Source of the DNA: Candidatus Bathyarchaeota archaeon
Lineage (GTDB): Archaea; Thermoproteota; Bathyarchaeia; Bathyarchaeales; Bathycorpusculaceae
DNA length: 64,000 bases
Direction of reading: 5' to 3'
Assembly: GCA_026014725.1 (NCBI GenBank)
Contig: JAOZHV010000022.1
Coordinates: 124,001-188,000 of the forward strand
Part shown: positions 8,800 through 16,455 of the stretch, one piece after another
Layout of the letters: every line of letters starts with the position of its first letter
How positions within the stretch are numbered: position 1 is the first letter of the stretch
Program-made: the position numbers and the translations under genes
Notes under the pieces: model-generated
What the model saw: only the letters and a program-made list of their open reading frames with translations
Told to the model about the DNA's origin: nothing
The model's database searches: none

Positions 8800-9651
8800 T
8801 TGGCTCTGGAAACAGTCTTGATTGTAGGTCTAGGAGAGATTGGTCAAACCCTTTTCACCTTATTTAACGAGGTAAAAGAGAGTTTTACTGTCTATGGTTT
8901 GGACCTTGACAAAGCAAAAATGCAGCAACTCAAGCAGAACAGGGAAAAAATCCCAAATAGCGTGGACACTTTGCACGTTTGTCTCCCATGCCCTGCACAA
9001 GACAAATTTGTTAAAACCGTTGTCGGTTACATTGAGCAGTTTAAGCCAAAACTCACCATTATCAACAGCACTGTGCCCCCTGGAACAACGATGAAAATAG
9101 CTAAAAGATGCAAGTGTCTTGTTGCGCATTCGCCAGCACGCGGAGTTCACAAGAGCGCAGAGCACATGGTTTGGGAAATGAAACGTTGGAGCAAGTATGT
9201 CGGTGGCGCAGACGCGGCTTCTGCTGAGGCGGCAAAGCGGCATTTTGAGCGGTTAGGTTTGAAAGTTAAGGTTCTCAAAAGTTGCGCTGAAACGGAGTTG
9301 GCTAAGCTTTTTGAGACTACTTATCGGGCGTGGATGATTGCGTGTTTTCAGGAGATGCACCGCATTTCACGGGCCCTTGGTGTTGACTTTAACGAAGCCG
9401 TTGATTTTCTAGAAGACACTCACCGCGTGCGGTTCGACAGGCCAGTGATGTTTCCAGGCGTGATTGGGGGTCACTGTTTGATTCCTAACACCGAGTTACT
9501 GCTACAGGCTTATGACTCGGAGTTTTTGCGGCTGATTTTGCAATCAAACGAAAAGCGCAAGCAGGAAATCAAAGACAAAGCTGTAGAGTGGGAAGCAAAA
9601 AAAGTCGCCGCTAGAGTGGAAGCACTAGAAAAAGACCTCAATAAAAAATAA
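8800..9651 (+). CDS. Short UDP-glucose/GDP-mannose dehydrogenase-like protein
   Basis: A 283-residue NAD-binding protein. VLIVGLGEIGQTL at residue 5 is the GxGxxG Rossmann motif, INSTVPPGTT (near 90) is the NAD-site loop, and IGGHCLIPN (near 225) matches the GGHCIPxD catalytic-cysteine segment of UDP-N-acetyl-sugar 6-dehydrogenases. It stops soon after the central helical domain: about 283 residues against 420-440, with no C-terminal UDP-binding domain. Start chosen at TTG 8800 because GGAGG (8788-8792) lies 7 nt upstream. The C-terminus is a charged helix. Confidence 0.78.
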   Translation: MALETVLIVGLGEIGQTLFTLFNEVKESFTVYGLDLDKAKMQQLKQNREKIPNSVDTLHVCLPCPAQDKFVKTVVGYIEQFKPKLTIINSTVPPGTTMKIAKRCKCLVAHSPARGVHKSAEHMVWEMKRWSKYVGGADAASAEAAKRHFERLGLKVKVLKSCAETELAKLFETTYRAWMIACFQEMHRISRALGVDFNEAVDFLEDTHRVRFDRPVMFPGVIGGHCLIPNTELLLQAYDSEFLRLILQSNEKRKQEIKDKAVEWEAKKVAARVEALEKDLNKK

Positions 9652-9719
9652 TCACTATATTTTTGTTAGTGGCAAATTTATTAAGCGGGTTTCTTGCCTA
9701 CATTACCTGTGGTGCCGTT

Positions 9720-10754
9720 TTGGGCGTAAACTTCAAAGACCTCATACCAAAAACACAAGTTAAACTCGAAGACCTCAGCGGCAAAATCATAGCCATAGAC
9801 GCATACAACGCCGTCTATCAGTTCCTCTCCATAATTCGCCAACCAGATGGGACACCGCTCAAAGACAGCACAGGCAAAATCACCAGCCACCTCAGCGGCT
9901 TATTTTACCGCACCAGCAACCTAGTCGAAATGGGAATCAAACCAGTGTATGTTTTTGATGGCGTTCCACCAACGTTGAAAGCGGCAGAAATTGAGCGACG
10001 CAAACAAGTTAAGGTGGAAGCTATTGCCAGTTACGAGAAGGCGGCGGCAAGCGGTGACACGGTAAAGATGCGGATGTTTGCTCAGGCGGCAACAAGCATG
10101 AAAGATTACATGCAAGATGACAGCCGAAAGCTTTTGGAACTGTTGGGTTTGCCGTGGATTCAGGCACCAAGCGAAGGCGAAGCCCAAGCCGCACACATGA
10201 CTAAGCGCGGTGACGCTGATTATTGTGCCAGCCAAGACTACGACAGCTTGCTTTTTGGGGCACCGAAACTGTTGCGTAATGTAACCATCTCAGGCAGGCG
10301 TAAGCTTCCAAGCAAAAATATCTACATTGACGTTGTTCCCGAAGTGGTTGAACTGCAAAAAGCGCTCAGCGAATGCGGCTTAACTTATGAGCAACTAATT
10401 GATGTAGGAATTCTTATCGGCACAGATTTTAACCCTGATGGCATAAAGGGGCTGGGACCAAAAACCGCCCTAAAACTAATCAAGGAACACGGCACTTTAG
10501 AAAACGCGTTGCCGCACATAAAAAACGCGACTTTTCCAGTTGAGCCAAAGTGCATCAGAGAAATCTTTCTGTACCCTCAAGTCACTGACAACTACAAGCT
10601 GGAGTGGAAAGACCCAGACGCGGACGGCATTATTGATTTTCTATGTAGGCAAAAGGAGTTCTCTGAAGAGCGCGTGAAAAAATCTTTAGACAAAATGACT
10701 GCAGGCAGCAAAAAGCAGAAAGGCAAAGTTTCACTGGAGAAATGGTTCGGCTAG
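9720..10754 (+). CDS. fen: Flap endonuclease 1
   Basis: A 344-residue structure-specific nuclease that removes 5' flaps in Okazaki fragment maturation and repair. It begins LGVNFKDLIPKTQVKLEDLSGK, aligning with the universal MGV start of archaeal FEN-1, so TTG at 9720 is the start although the frame is open to 9663. Metal ligands are visible in IAIDAYN, VFDGVPP, PSEGEAQAA, ASQDYDSLLFG and LIGTDFN, followed by the helix-hairpin-helix GLGPKTALKLI. The tail KVSLEKWFG is a PCNA-interacting motif. Its stop overlaps the end of the convergent pcm pseudogene. Confidence 0.95.
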   Translation: MGVNFKDLIPKTQVKLEDLSGKIIAIDAYNAVYQFLSIIRQPDGTPLKDSTGKITSHLSGLFYRTSNLVEMGIKPVYVFDGVPPTLKAAEIERRKQVKVEAIASYEKAAASGDTVKMRMFAQAATSMKDYMQDDSRKLLELLGLPWIQAPSEGEAQAAHMTKRGDADYCASQDYDSLLFGAPKLLRNVTISGRRKLPSKNIYIDVVPEVVELQKALSECGLTYEQLIDVGILIGTDFNPDGIKGLGPKTALKLIKEHGTLENALPHIKNATFPVEPKCIREIFLYPQVTDNYKLEWKDPDADGIIDFLCRQKEFSEERVKKSLDKMTAGSKKQKGKVSLEKWFG

Positions 10755-11445
10755 TAGTGAACACCGTACTCTCCTGTTAAGGGAACAAAAGCCACGTCTC
10801 CAAGGCGCTCTTGCTTGAGGTTTCCGTTTTCTTGTTTCGTTATACGTATAAGTACCTGCAATAACGCGAGGTCGCCGACTGGAATCACCATGACTCCGCC
10901 TACTTTTAGCTGGTCAATCAGTGGCTGAGGAACAGCAGGCGCCGCCGCCGTGACTACGATGCGGTCGTAGGGTGCTTTTTCAGGGTACCCCTTTGACCCA
11001 TCCGCGTTGATGATTGTTACTCGGTCGCCGTAGCCAGCGTCCATGATGTTTTTTCTTGCGGATTCTGCCAATGGCTCGATTATTTCCACAGTGTAAATGT
11101 GCCCCACTCGTTTCTAGGTGCATCTTTTGGAGCTATGATTTCGGCTATGGTTGCTGAATGCCAGCCTGAGCCAGCGCCGACTTCGAGAACTTTATGACCG
11201 ACTTGTAGTTTTAGGGCTTCATTCATGATGGAAACCATGTGTGGCGCCGAGATGGTTTGACCAGAACCGATTGGAAGAGGCGTATCCCTTGCATGGTAAG
11301 ATTGAGCGTCTATGGGTAAGAACCTGAAACGGGGCACACTGCACATTGCTTTGATGATGTTGGGCGAGTAAAGAATGCCCTGTCTGACTAAGTTGTCAAT
11401 GAGTTTTTCCCATTCTGTCTTCTCCAAACAAGGCACCAGTAACAA
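10751..11445 (-). pseudogene. pcm: Protein-L-isoaspartate O-methyltransferase, broken by a frameshift
   Basis: Two overlapping minus-strand frames together make one PCMT, which repairs isoaspartyl residues using SAM. The N-terminal part (to about 11105) holds SYHARDTPLPIGSGQTIS and the SAM loop VLEVGAGSGWHSA. The C-terminal part holds YTVEIIEPLAESARKNI, YDRIVVTAAAP and the closing VPLTGEYG. The frame changes at a run of four C on the plus strand (11102-11105). Adding one base there restores EWGHIYTVE and a protein of about 230 residues, normal for the family. It may be a real lesion, an assembly error or slippage. The start is uncertain (TTG 11445 or GTG 11436). Confidence 0.85.
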
Positions 11446-11488
11446 TATTGCAAGGTTGCACTTTAAACGTTACCAAGTTGGAGAAAAG

Positions 11489-13318
11489 CTACTTTACAGT
11501 GACGGATTTCGCCAAGTTTCTGGGCATGTCAGGGTCAAAGCCCTTTTCAAGAGCCATATAATACGCCAAGAGTTGCAACGGGACAGCAAACGGAATCGGC
11601 GACAGCACACTTGGAATACCTTTCGGCACTTCGATAACGTCGTCGGCGAGTGCTTTGATTTGCTGGTCGCCTTCTTCGATGATGGCTATTATTTGGGCGC
11701 CTCTGGCTTTCATTTCCATGATGTTGCCGATTACTGTTTTGTGTGAATCGTCTTTGGGGCAAACAAAGATTACTGGGAAACCGTTTTCTACAAGACTTAT
11801 TGGCCCATGTTTGCTCTCGCCAGCGGGGAACGCGATGGAGGGGATGTAGGCGATTTCCATTAGTTTTAGTCTGCCTTCGAAAGCGGTTGCAGTGCTGATG
11901 CCTCTGCCTAAGAAGAAGAATATTTTTGAGTCCTTGTATTTTTTGGCTATCCACTTGATGTTTTCTTCCTGTGTCTTTACAACGACATCAACCGTATCAG
12001 GCAAATCAAGAAGCTTCTCTTCAAGAGTATCAATTTCGTCCTGAGAAATTTTTCCGCGCTTCTTGGATAATTTGAGAGCAAGTTGAGCTAAAACTGAAAG
12101 CTGTGAAGTGAAAGTTTTGGTTGCCGCAACACCGATTTCTGGACCCGACTGAGTGCCGATGTACACTCTTGAAACGCGTGTGAGAGATGAGCCGATGACG
12201 TTGGTTAAGCCCAAAATTGTCGCTGCCCGTTGCTGAGCACAGGTGACCGCTGCCAGCGTGTCTGCTGTTTCTCCAGATTGACTTACGGCTAGGATGGTGC
12301 TGTCGATGTTTACTGATTTGCCGTGCTGCTCAATGAATTCTGAGGCATAAACGGGGTACGTAGGCAAAAACGCAAGTTTGGAGAACATGTAAGAAGCCGC
12401 TAGGCAGGCGTGGTAACTTGTTCCGCAGGCAACTAAGAACACTTCGTTGGCGCGGTCAAGAAAAGTCGCCAGCAAATCCAAGTAATTGTCTTGGATGCGC
12501 AGAGTGTTGCGGAGAGTTTGGGGTTGCTCATGAATCTCTTTAATCATGAAGTGCGGGTAGCCCTGTTTGACTGCCATCTCGTCAGTCCACTCAATAGTTT
12601 GAGGTTCTCGTATGATTGGTTTAGAATCGGAGATTTGTTTGATTTCATAGTCTTCTGCGGTGAGAATTACAAGTTCACCGTTGTTTATCATTACAGCCTT
12701 GTTGGTTACGGCAAGGAATGCGGGGATGTCTGAAGCGCAGAAAACGCCGCGGTGGTTGATTCCTAAAACAAGCGGGCTTTCGTTGCGAGCACAAATTATC
12801 TTGTCTGGTTCACGCGTGGAAATTATAGCGAATGCGTAGGAACCTTCAACCCGCTTGAGGCTTTCTAAGACAGCATTGACAAAGGAAAGATTCGGGTTCT
12901 GTTTAAGCGTCTCCTCAATCAGATGCGGCATCACTTCAGTGTCTGTTTTTGAAACGAACGTGTGACCGAGGTTTTGCAGTTCAGTTTTAAGCTCGTTAAA
13001 GTTCTCGATAATACCATTGTGAACAACGACAATCTCGCCTGTGCAGTCAGTGTGAGGGTGAGAGTTCACTTTTAAGGGCGCACCATGCGTTGCCCATCTC
13101 GTGTGACCGATGCCAATTCTGCCGGGAAGGTCGTCGAGGTGTAAAATTTTGTGAACTTCATCAATTTTTCCTTGATCTTTTTTGAGGTGAACTTTGCCAT
13201 CGCTTATGGTTGCTATGCCTACTGAATCGTAGCCACGGTACTCAAGACGCTTCAGGGAGGAGTGTATGAGGGGAGCAGCGTTTCCTTCTTTTAATACGCA
13301 ACCGAAGATTCCACACAT
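11489..13318 (-). CDS. glmS: Glutamine-fructose-6-phosphate aminotransferase (isomerizing)
   Basis: A 609-residue enzyme making glucosamine-6-phosphate from fructose-6-phosphate and glutamine, the entry to UDP-GlcNAc and surface glycans. The class II glutaminase domain must begin MCGIFG, with Cys2 exposed as the nucleophile, so the start is the ATG at 13318 even though the frame is open to 13396. Further motifs: RGYDSVGIAT, HTRWATHGAP, then two SIS domains with VACGTSYHA and SQSGETADTLAA, and the C-terminal PRNLAKSVTVK. The 5' region contains inverted repeats (see separate entries). Confidence 0.96.
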   Translation of the reverse strand: MCGIFGCVLKEGNAAPLIHSSLKRLEYRGYDSVGIATISDGKVHLKKDQGKIDEVHKILHLDDLPGRIGIGHTRWATHGAPLKVNSHPHTDCTGEIVVVHNGIIENFNELKTELQNLGHTFVSKTDTEVMPHLIEETLKQNPNLSFVNAVLESLKRVEGSYAFAIISTREPDKIICARNESPLVLGINHRGVFCASDIPAFLAVTNKAVMINNGELVILTAEDYEIKQISDSKPIIREPQTIEWTDEMAVKQGYPHFMIKEIHEQPQTLRNTLRIQDNYLDLLATFLDRANEVFLVACGTSYHACLAASYMFSKLAFLPTYPVYASEFIEQHGKSVNIDSTILAVSQSGETADTLAAVTCAQQRAATILGLTNVIGSSLTRVSRVYIGTQSGPEIGVAATKTFTSQLSVLAQLALKLSKKRGKISQDEIDTLEEKLLDLPDTVDVVVKTQEENIKWIAKKYKDSKIFFFLGRGISTATAFEGRLKLMEIAYIPSIAFPAGESKHGPISLVENGFPVIFVCPKDDSHKTVIGNIMEMKARGAQIIAIIEEGDQQIKALADDVIEVPKGIPSVLSPIPFAVPLQLLAYYMALEKGFDPDMPRNLAKSVTVK

Positions 13319-13404
13319 TTTCTTGTAGCCTTCAACTTTAATGTTGTTATTGTTGACAATGGAAGGCTTCGGTTTTCTAATAAGCATTTTTAACACTTAG
13401 GTTT

Positions 13405-13430
13405 GACCGCTAACAGGTTTTTTTTAGCGG
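13405..13430 (-). promoter_or_regulatory. Inverted repeat in the glmS upstream region
   Basis: ACCGCTA at 13405-13411 and TAGCGGT at 13424-13430 form a 7-bp stem around a T-rich loop. It lies 87 nt before the glmS start and could be a hairpin in its 5' leader or an operator shared with the divergent regulator gene. Confidence 0.4.
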
Positions 13431-13456
13431 TTGTTTCGTTTTTAGCGTGCAAGCTG

Positions 13457-13473
13457 AAACCGTAATTCGGTTT
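13457..13473 (-). promoter_or_regulatory. Second inverted repeat in the glmS/HTH intergenic region
   Basis: AAACCG at 13457-13462 and CGGTTT at 13468-13473 with a 5-nt spacer. A TATA-like ATTATAAAG follows for the plus-strand regulator gene near 13495-13503. The short spacer suits a protein-binding operator or a tight hairpin. Confidence 0.35.
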
Positions 13474-13547
13474 GGGTCTTGAATTTTTTCAACCATTATA
13501 AAGAAATTTTTTATAGTAGTAATGCTCTACTGTTTTTTTGAGCAGCA

Positions 13548-14510
13548 ATGGACAAGAAACTTCTCCTGCAAGACGACGGGGAAACGCAGAAAGTAAAAGA
13601 AATCAGTATAGTAAATGATTCCCAAAAACTCAAGATGATGCTGGGAGGCCTGAGTTGGAAAATCCTAACCTTGCTCTCCAAGAAAGAGATGTACCCCTTA
13701 GAGATTGCTAAGCAATTGGATATCCATGAGCAGAAAGTCTACTATCACATAAGAAAACTAGCCAAAGCAGGAGCCATAACGGTGCAACGTGAAGAAAAAA
13801 AGAAAGGAGCCACAGCAAAGTATTACAAAACTGTTTCGCCAGCCTTCGGCATTGAGTTCCAGCATGGATACAGGCCAATCCAAAATTTTTGTCTTGCAAC
13901 TCTAAGCGATAAACTGCAAGATTTTTTTAAAGAATTCATTGTCGATGGCAATTTTGATGGAAAAATAGTAGTAGGCAGTCCTCAGCCACATGGGCCTTTT
14001 AAAACCAGTGCTCGTGATGGTCATTATGTTGCGCATTTGGCTTTTTTCTTGGGGCAGTTTGCTAAGATGCCCAGTGAATTTGCTGTGAAGTTGGATGTTG
14101 ATGTTAAGGCTGAGAAGGAAGAGAAAAACAACCTCATATTGGTTGGTGGGCCAGGAACAAACCTGCTGACGCAGGAAATCAACGAGCATTTGCCAATCAA
14201 GTTCATTATGCAGTCGTCGGAGCAGGGCTTTTTGCTGGGCGGTTTGTCGTCGAGTAAGACTGGGCAAATTTACACGTCTGATGTTTCAGGTTTAGTGGCA
14301 AAAATTGTGAATCCGTGGGACCCGACCAAGCGCATTGTAGTTTTGGCGGGGAACAAAGCAGTGGGAACCAAAGCTTGCGTATTAGCGTTGACTAATTTTT
14401 GGAAAAAAACTCTTGATAAATACCGCAGTGAAGACCCTTTTGCGGTTGTTATTCATGGGTTTGATTTGGATGGCGACGGCAAAGTGGACGCTATAGAGGT
14501 TCGCGAGTAG
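13548..14510 (+). CDS. Winged-helix regulator fused to an S-layer-like C-terminal domain
   Basis: A 320-residue protein. Residues 30-100 form an ArsR-type winged helix (LSWKILTLLSKKEMYPLEIAKQL, then EQKVYYHIRKLAKAGAI). The rest, from about 130, resembles the C-terminal domain of archaeal S-layer proteins (LVGGPGTNLLTQEIN, LAGNKAVGTKACVLAL) and ends in a calcium-loop-like FDLDGDGKVDAIEV. No signal peptide or membrane helix is visible, so it is probably cytosolic. It is immediately followed by DUF371, which suggests one transcription unit. The regulator's targets are unknown; divergent glmS is one candidate. Confidence 0.75.
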   Translation: MDKKLLLQDDGETQKVKEISIVNDSQKLKMMLGGLSWKILTLLSKKEMYPLEIAKQLDIHEQKVYYHIRKLAKAGAITVQREEKKKGATAKYYKTVSPAFGIEFQHGYRPIQNFCLATLSDKLQDFFKEFIVDGNFDGKIVVGSPQPHGPFKTSARDGHYVAHLAFFLGQFAKMPSEFAVKLDVDVKAEKEEKNNLILVGGPGTNLLTQEINEHLPIKFIMQSSEQGFLLGGLSSSKTGQIYTSDVSGLVAKIVNPWDPTKRIVVLAGNKAVGTKACVLALTNFWKKTLDKYRSEDPFAVVIHGFDLDGDGKVDAIEVRE

Positions 14511-14957
14511 TTGAGCGCTAAACAAGCAAAAGAGAATGTAATTGCCAACGGTCACGCTAACATTTTGGCAAAACACCCTGCAACGTTGATGTTTACAAAA
14601 GACAAGGAATTATCAAAAACTGGCGATTGCATTGTTGCAGTCTCAGCGGACAAGGCAGTAGCTGATTTGGGTCAACAGTTCAAGAACTTATTGAGAAAAC
14701 CGAACGCTAAACTAACAATTACAATTGAAGTGGATAAATTGCGAGAACAAATCAATGCAGTTGGGTCTCCCAAACTTACTCTAACTCATCTAACTGATAT
14801 GGTGATTCGAAAAAGCAACTATATCTGCAGTCGAACATTGGCGATACATGCGGATAAGGCAGCCAGTGACCTACCACGCGACCTTGTACAAAAACTAAAA
14901 AGTAGCAAACAAAAAGTCAAAATCACACTCGCCGTTAGCGTTGAACGTCAGGGCTGA
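14511..14957 (+). CDS. DUF371 domain-containing protein
   Basis: A 148-residue archaeal protein of unknown function. ANGHANILAKHPATLMFTKD followed by GDCIVAVSADKAVADL is the family's conserved N-terminal block. The second half (LTHLTDMVIRKSNYICSRTLAIHADKAASDLPRDL) echoes the first (GDC-I-V-SADKAVADL versus RTLAIHADKAASDLP), hinting at an internal duplication. It starts with TTG directly after the stop codon of the winged-helix gene, so the two are almost certainly translated from one message. Its 3' end overlaps a convergent small gene by 10 bp. Confidence 0.8.
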   Translation: MSAKQAKENVIANGHANILAKHPATLMFTKDKELSKTGDCIVAVSADKAVADLGQQFKNLLRKPNAKLTITIEVDKLREQINAVGSPKLTLTHLTDMVIRKSNYICSRTLAIHADKAASDLPRDLVQKLKSSKQKVKITLAVSVERQG

Positions 14958-15121
14958 GTCAGAATGAGATAGTAAGCCAGTAACCCTGATGCTACTGAAA
15001 AAATTATCAAGCCTGAAAATAAAAGAACGTTATTACTAAACAGCAAGCCTAACGCTATCAGAGCAACAAATAAAACAAACAAAGAGACACCAGCAAACTT
15101 TAGCAATGTCACCTTTTGCAA
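14948..15121 (-). CDS. Small two-span membrane protein (57 aa)
   Basis: Not previously called because it starts with TTG and is short. The start at 15121 has a near-perfect GAGGTGA ribosome binding site (15128-15134) with a 6-nt spacer. The peptide is LQKVTLLK, a hydrophobic span of about 20 residues (FAGVSLFVLFVALIALGLLF), a short turn SNN, a second span (LLFSGLIIFSVASGLLAYYL) and ILTQP. No family is recognised. The strong binding site and clean two-helix pattern argue that it is real. It overlaps the end of DUF371 convergently. Confidence 0.65.
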   Translation of the reverse strand: MQKVTLLKFAGVSLFVLFVALIALGLLFSNNVLLFSGLIIFSVASGLLAYYLILTQP

Positions 15122-15258
15122 GCTTTTTCACCTCTTCATTCATAAGCGATTTTACTTGGCGCTGGGAAGTCGGATTTGCTATGAAAGAGTTTGTGGAGTT
15201 TGCACATGTTGTTTCACTGCGTGAGATAGTGTGGCAGGCGGGTTATAGCCCTATCATG

Positions 15259-15274
15259 TAGAGTTTGAACTCTA
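15259..15274. promoter_or_regulatory. Short palindrome
   Basis: TAGAGTT and AACTCTA with a 2-nt spacer, between trm5 and the small membrane protein gene. It could be an operator. The surrounding CCCTAT...TAGAGTTT resembles a decayed copy of dispersed repeat family 1. Confidence 0.3.
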
Positions 15275-15308
15275 AGACATAGAGTCAAATGCTGTTTTCG
15301 ATGATAAG

Positions 15309-15325
15309 CAGGCAAAATAAGCCTG
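15309..15325 (-). terminator. Possible hairpin after trm5
   Basis: CAGGC and GCCTG with a 7-nt A-rich loop, 60 nt past the trm5 stop codon. No strong U-run follows on the minus strand, so its role in termination is weakly supported. Confidence 0.25.
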
Positions 15326-15384
15326 AACTACCGCTGAGAGCTAGAGTTCTGCTAAAAGAACTCAAACGCTACTAAACTGCAAGG

Positions 15385-16455
15385 CTATTGGATTTTTGCG
15401 TCTAAAACCACTTGCGATTCGTAGGGCGCAGTCTCTCGTATACTTTTAGCGTAAAGAAATTCTGTCACCTTTCTTTCGGTTTCCCGAACTGCGTTGGAGA
15501 AGCGAAGTTTCATTTCTGCTATGGCGTCGGGTTTGCGAACAAATCCGTAAAAATGGATTACGCCACCTTGTGGTTTGATGATTTGGCAAGCGGAACTAAC
15601 AAAGTCGATGGCTGTTTCGGGCAAATTCATAATGACTCGGTCAGCTACGCCGTTTAGTTTGCCTTTGGCTATTTGCTTTGCATCTGCTTGGATAGGGAAG
15701 ACGCGGTTGTCAACTCTGTTGAGCCGCACGTTAACCTTGAGCAACTCAACCGCTTTAGGGTTAAGGTCTACAGCGTAAACTTTCACGTTCGGGTTTTTCT
15801 TGGCTATTAGCACCGAGAAGGGCCCAACGCCAGCAAACAAATCCACCACTGTCTCGCCAGATTGCACTAATGATGCCACGCGTTCATGTTCATGGCTGAG
15901 TCTAGGTGAAAAGTACGCTTTGGCTACGTCAACATGGTATTGGCAGCCGAATTCTTTGTGGATGGTTTGGGTTTTTTGTTCTCCAGCAATGAAAGTGAAT
16001 TCTCTTGTGCGATAGGTTCCGCTTATGGCTCCTGCTTTTGCCAAGACGGTTTTGACGTTTTTGTGGGTTTGCAGGATTGCTTGTCCGATGAGGGGTTCAT
16101 GCGGTTTAAGCTCAGGAGGGATTTCAAGGATGGCTATGTCGCCAATTACGTCTAAGGCTTGAGGCAAACTTGCAAGCAGATGCGGAGGTAATTTGCCGTT
16201 GAGAACTTGCATGACCGTTTGTGTTGCTGTTTTCTTTTCATTGAAGGTGCTGCTTGCCAGTTGCATTTCGGGGATTTGGTTTTTTAGCGATAGTAACTCT
16301 TTTTCTTCTGGTTGTCTTACTAAGGGAATACAGAGATTTTCCTTATCCCGTTGGATTGCTAAGGTTTTATCGATGAGTCCAAGCTTGCTGGCTAACGCTA
16401 TTGATGTCTCGCCATTTTGTTTTGGAACTTTTAAGCAAACGCTTGTTTTCGGCAT
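15385..16455 (-). CDS. trm5: tRNA (guanine-37-N1)-methyltransferase Trm5
   Basis: A 356-residue SAM-dependent enzyme that makes m1G37 next to the anticodon and prevents frameshifting. After an N-terminal D1-like region comes the D2 domain (GDIAILEIPPEL, near 105), then the Rossmann methyltransferase domain: FSPRLSHEHERVASLV, VVDLFAGVGPFSVLIAKK, VYAVDLNPKAVELL and the catalytic MNLPE (near 275). Length and motifs fit archaeal Trm5b. It directly follows rtcA (1-nt overlap), forming an RNA-processing operon. Confidence 0.93.
   Translation of the reverse strand: MPKTSVCLKVPKQNGETSIALASKLGLIDKTLAIQRDKENLCIPLVRQPEEKELLSLKNQIPEMQLASSTFNEKKTATQTVMQVLNGKLPPHLLASLPQALDVIGDIAILEIPPELKPHEPLIGQAILQTHKNVKTVLAKAGAISGTYRTREFTFIAGEQKTQTIHKEFGCQYHVDVAKAYFSPRLSHEHERVASLVQSGETVVDLFAGVGPFSVLIAKKNPNVKVYAVDLNPKAVELLKVNVRLNRVDNRVFPIQADAKQIAKGKLNGVADRVIMNLPETAIDFVSSACQIIKPQGGVIHFYGFVRKPDAIAEMKLRFSNAVRETERKVTEFLYAKSIRETAPYESQVVLDAKIQ

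Noticed and set aside
13319-13480. glmS ribozyme
   Set aside because: Only simple inverted repeats are present; the conserved double-pseudoknot core was not seen and glmS ribozymes are bacterial.
15295-15340. Archaeal C/D box sRNA
   Set aside because: A C-like GATGATAA and two CTGA strings are present, but C' is missing and spacing is poor.
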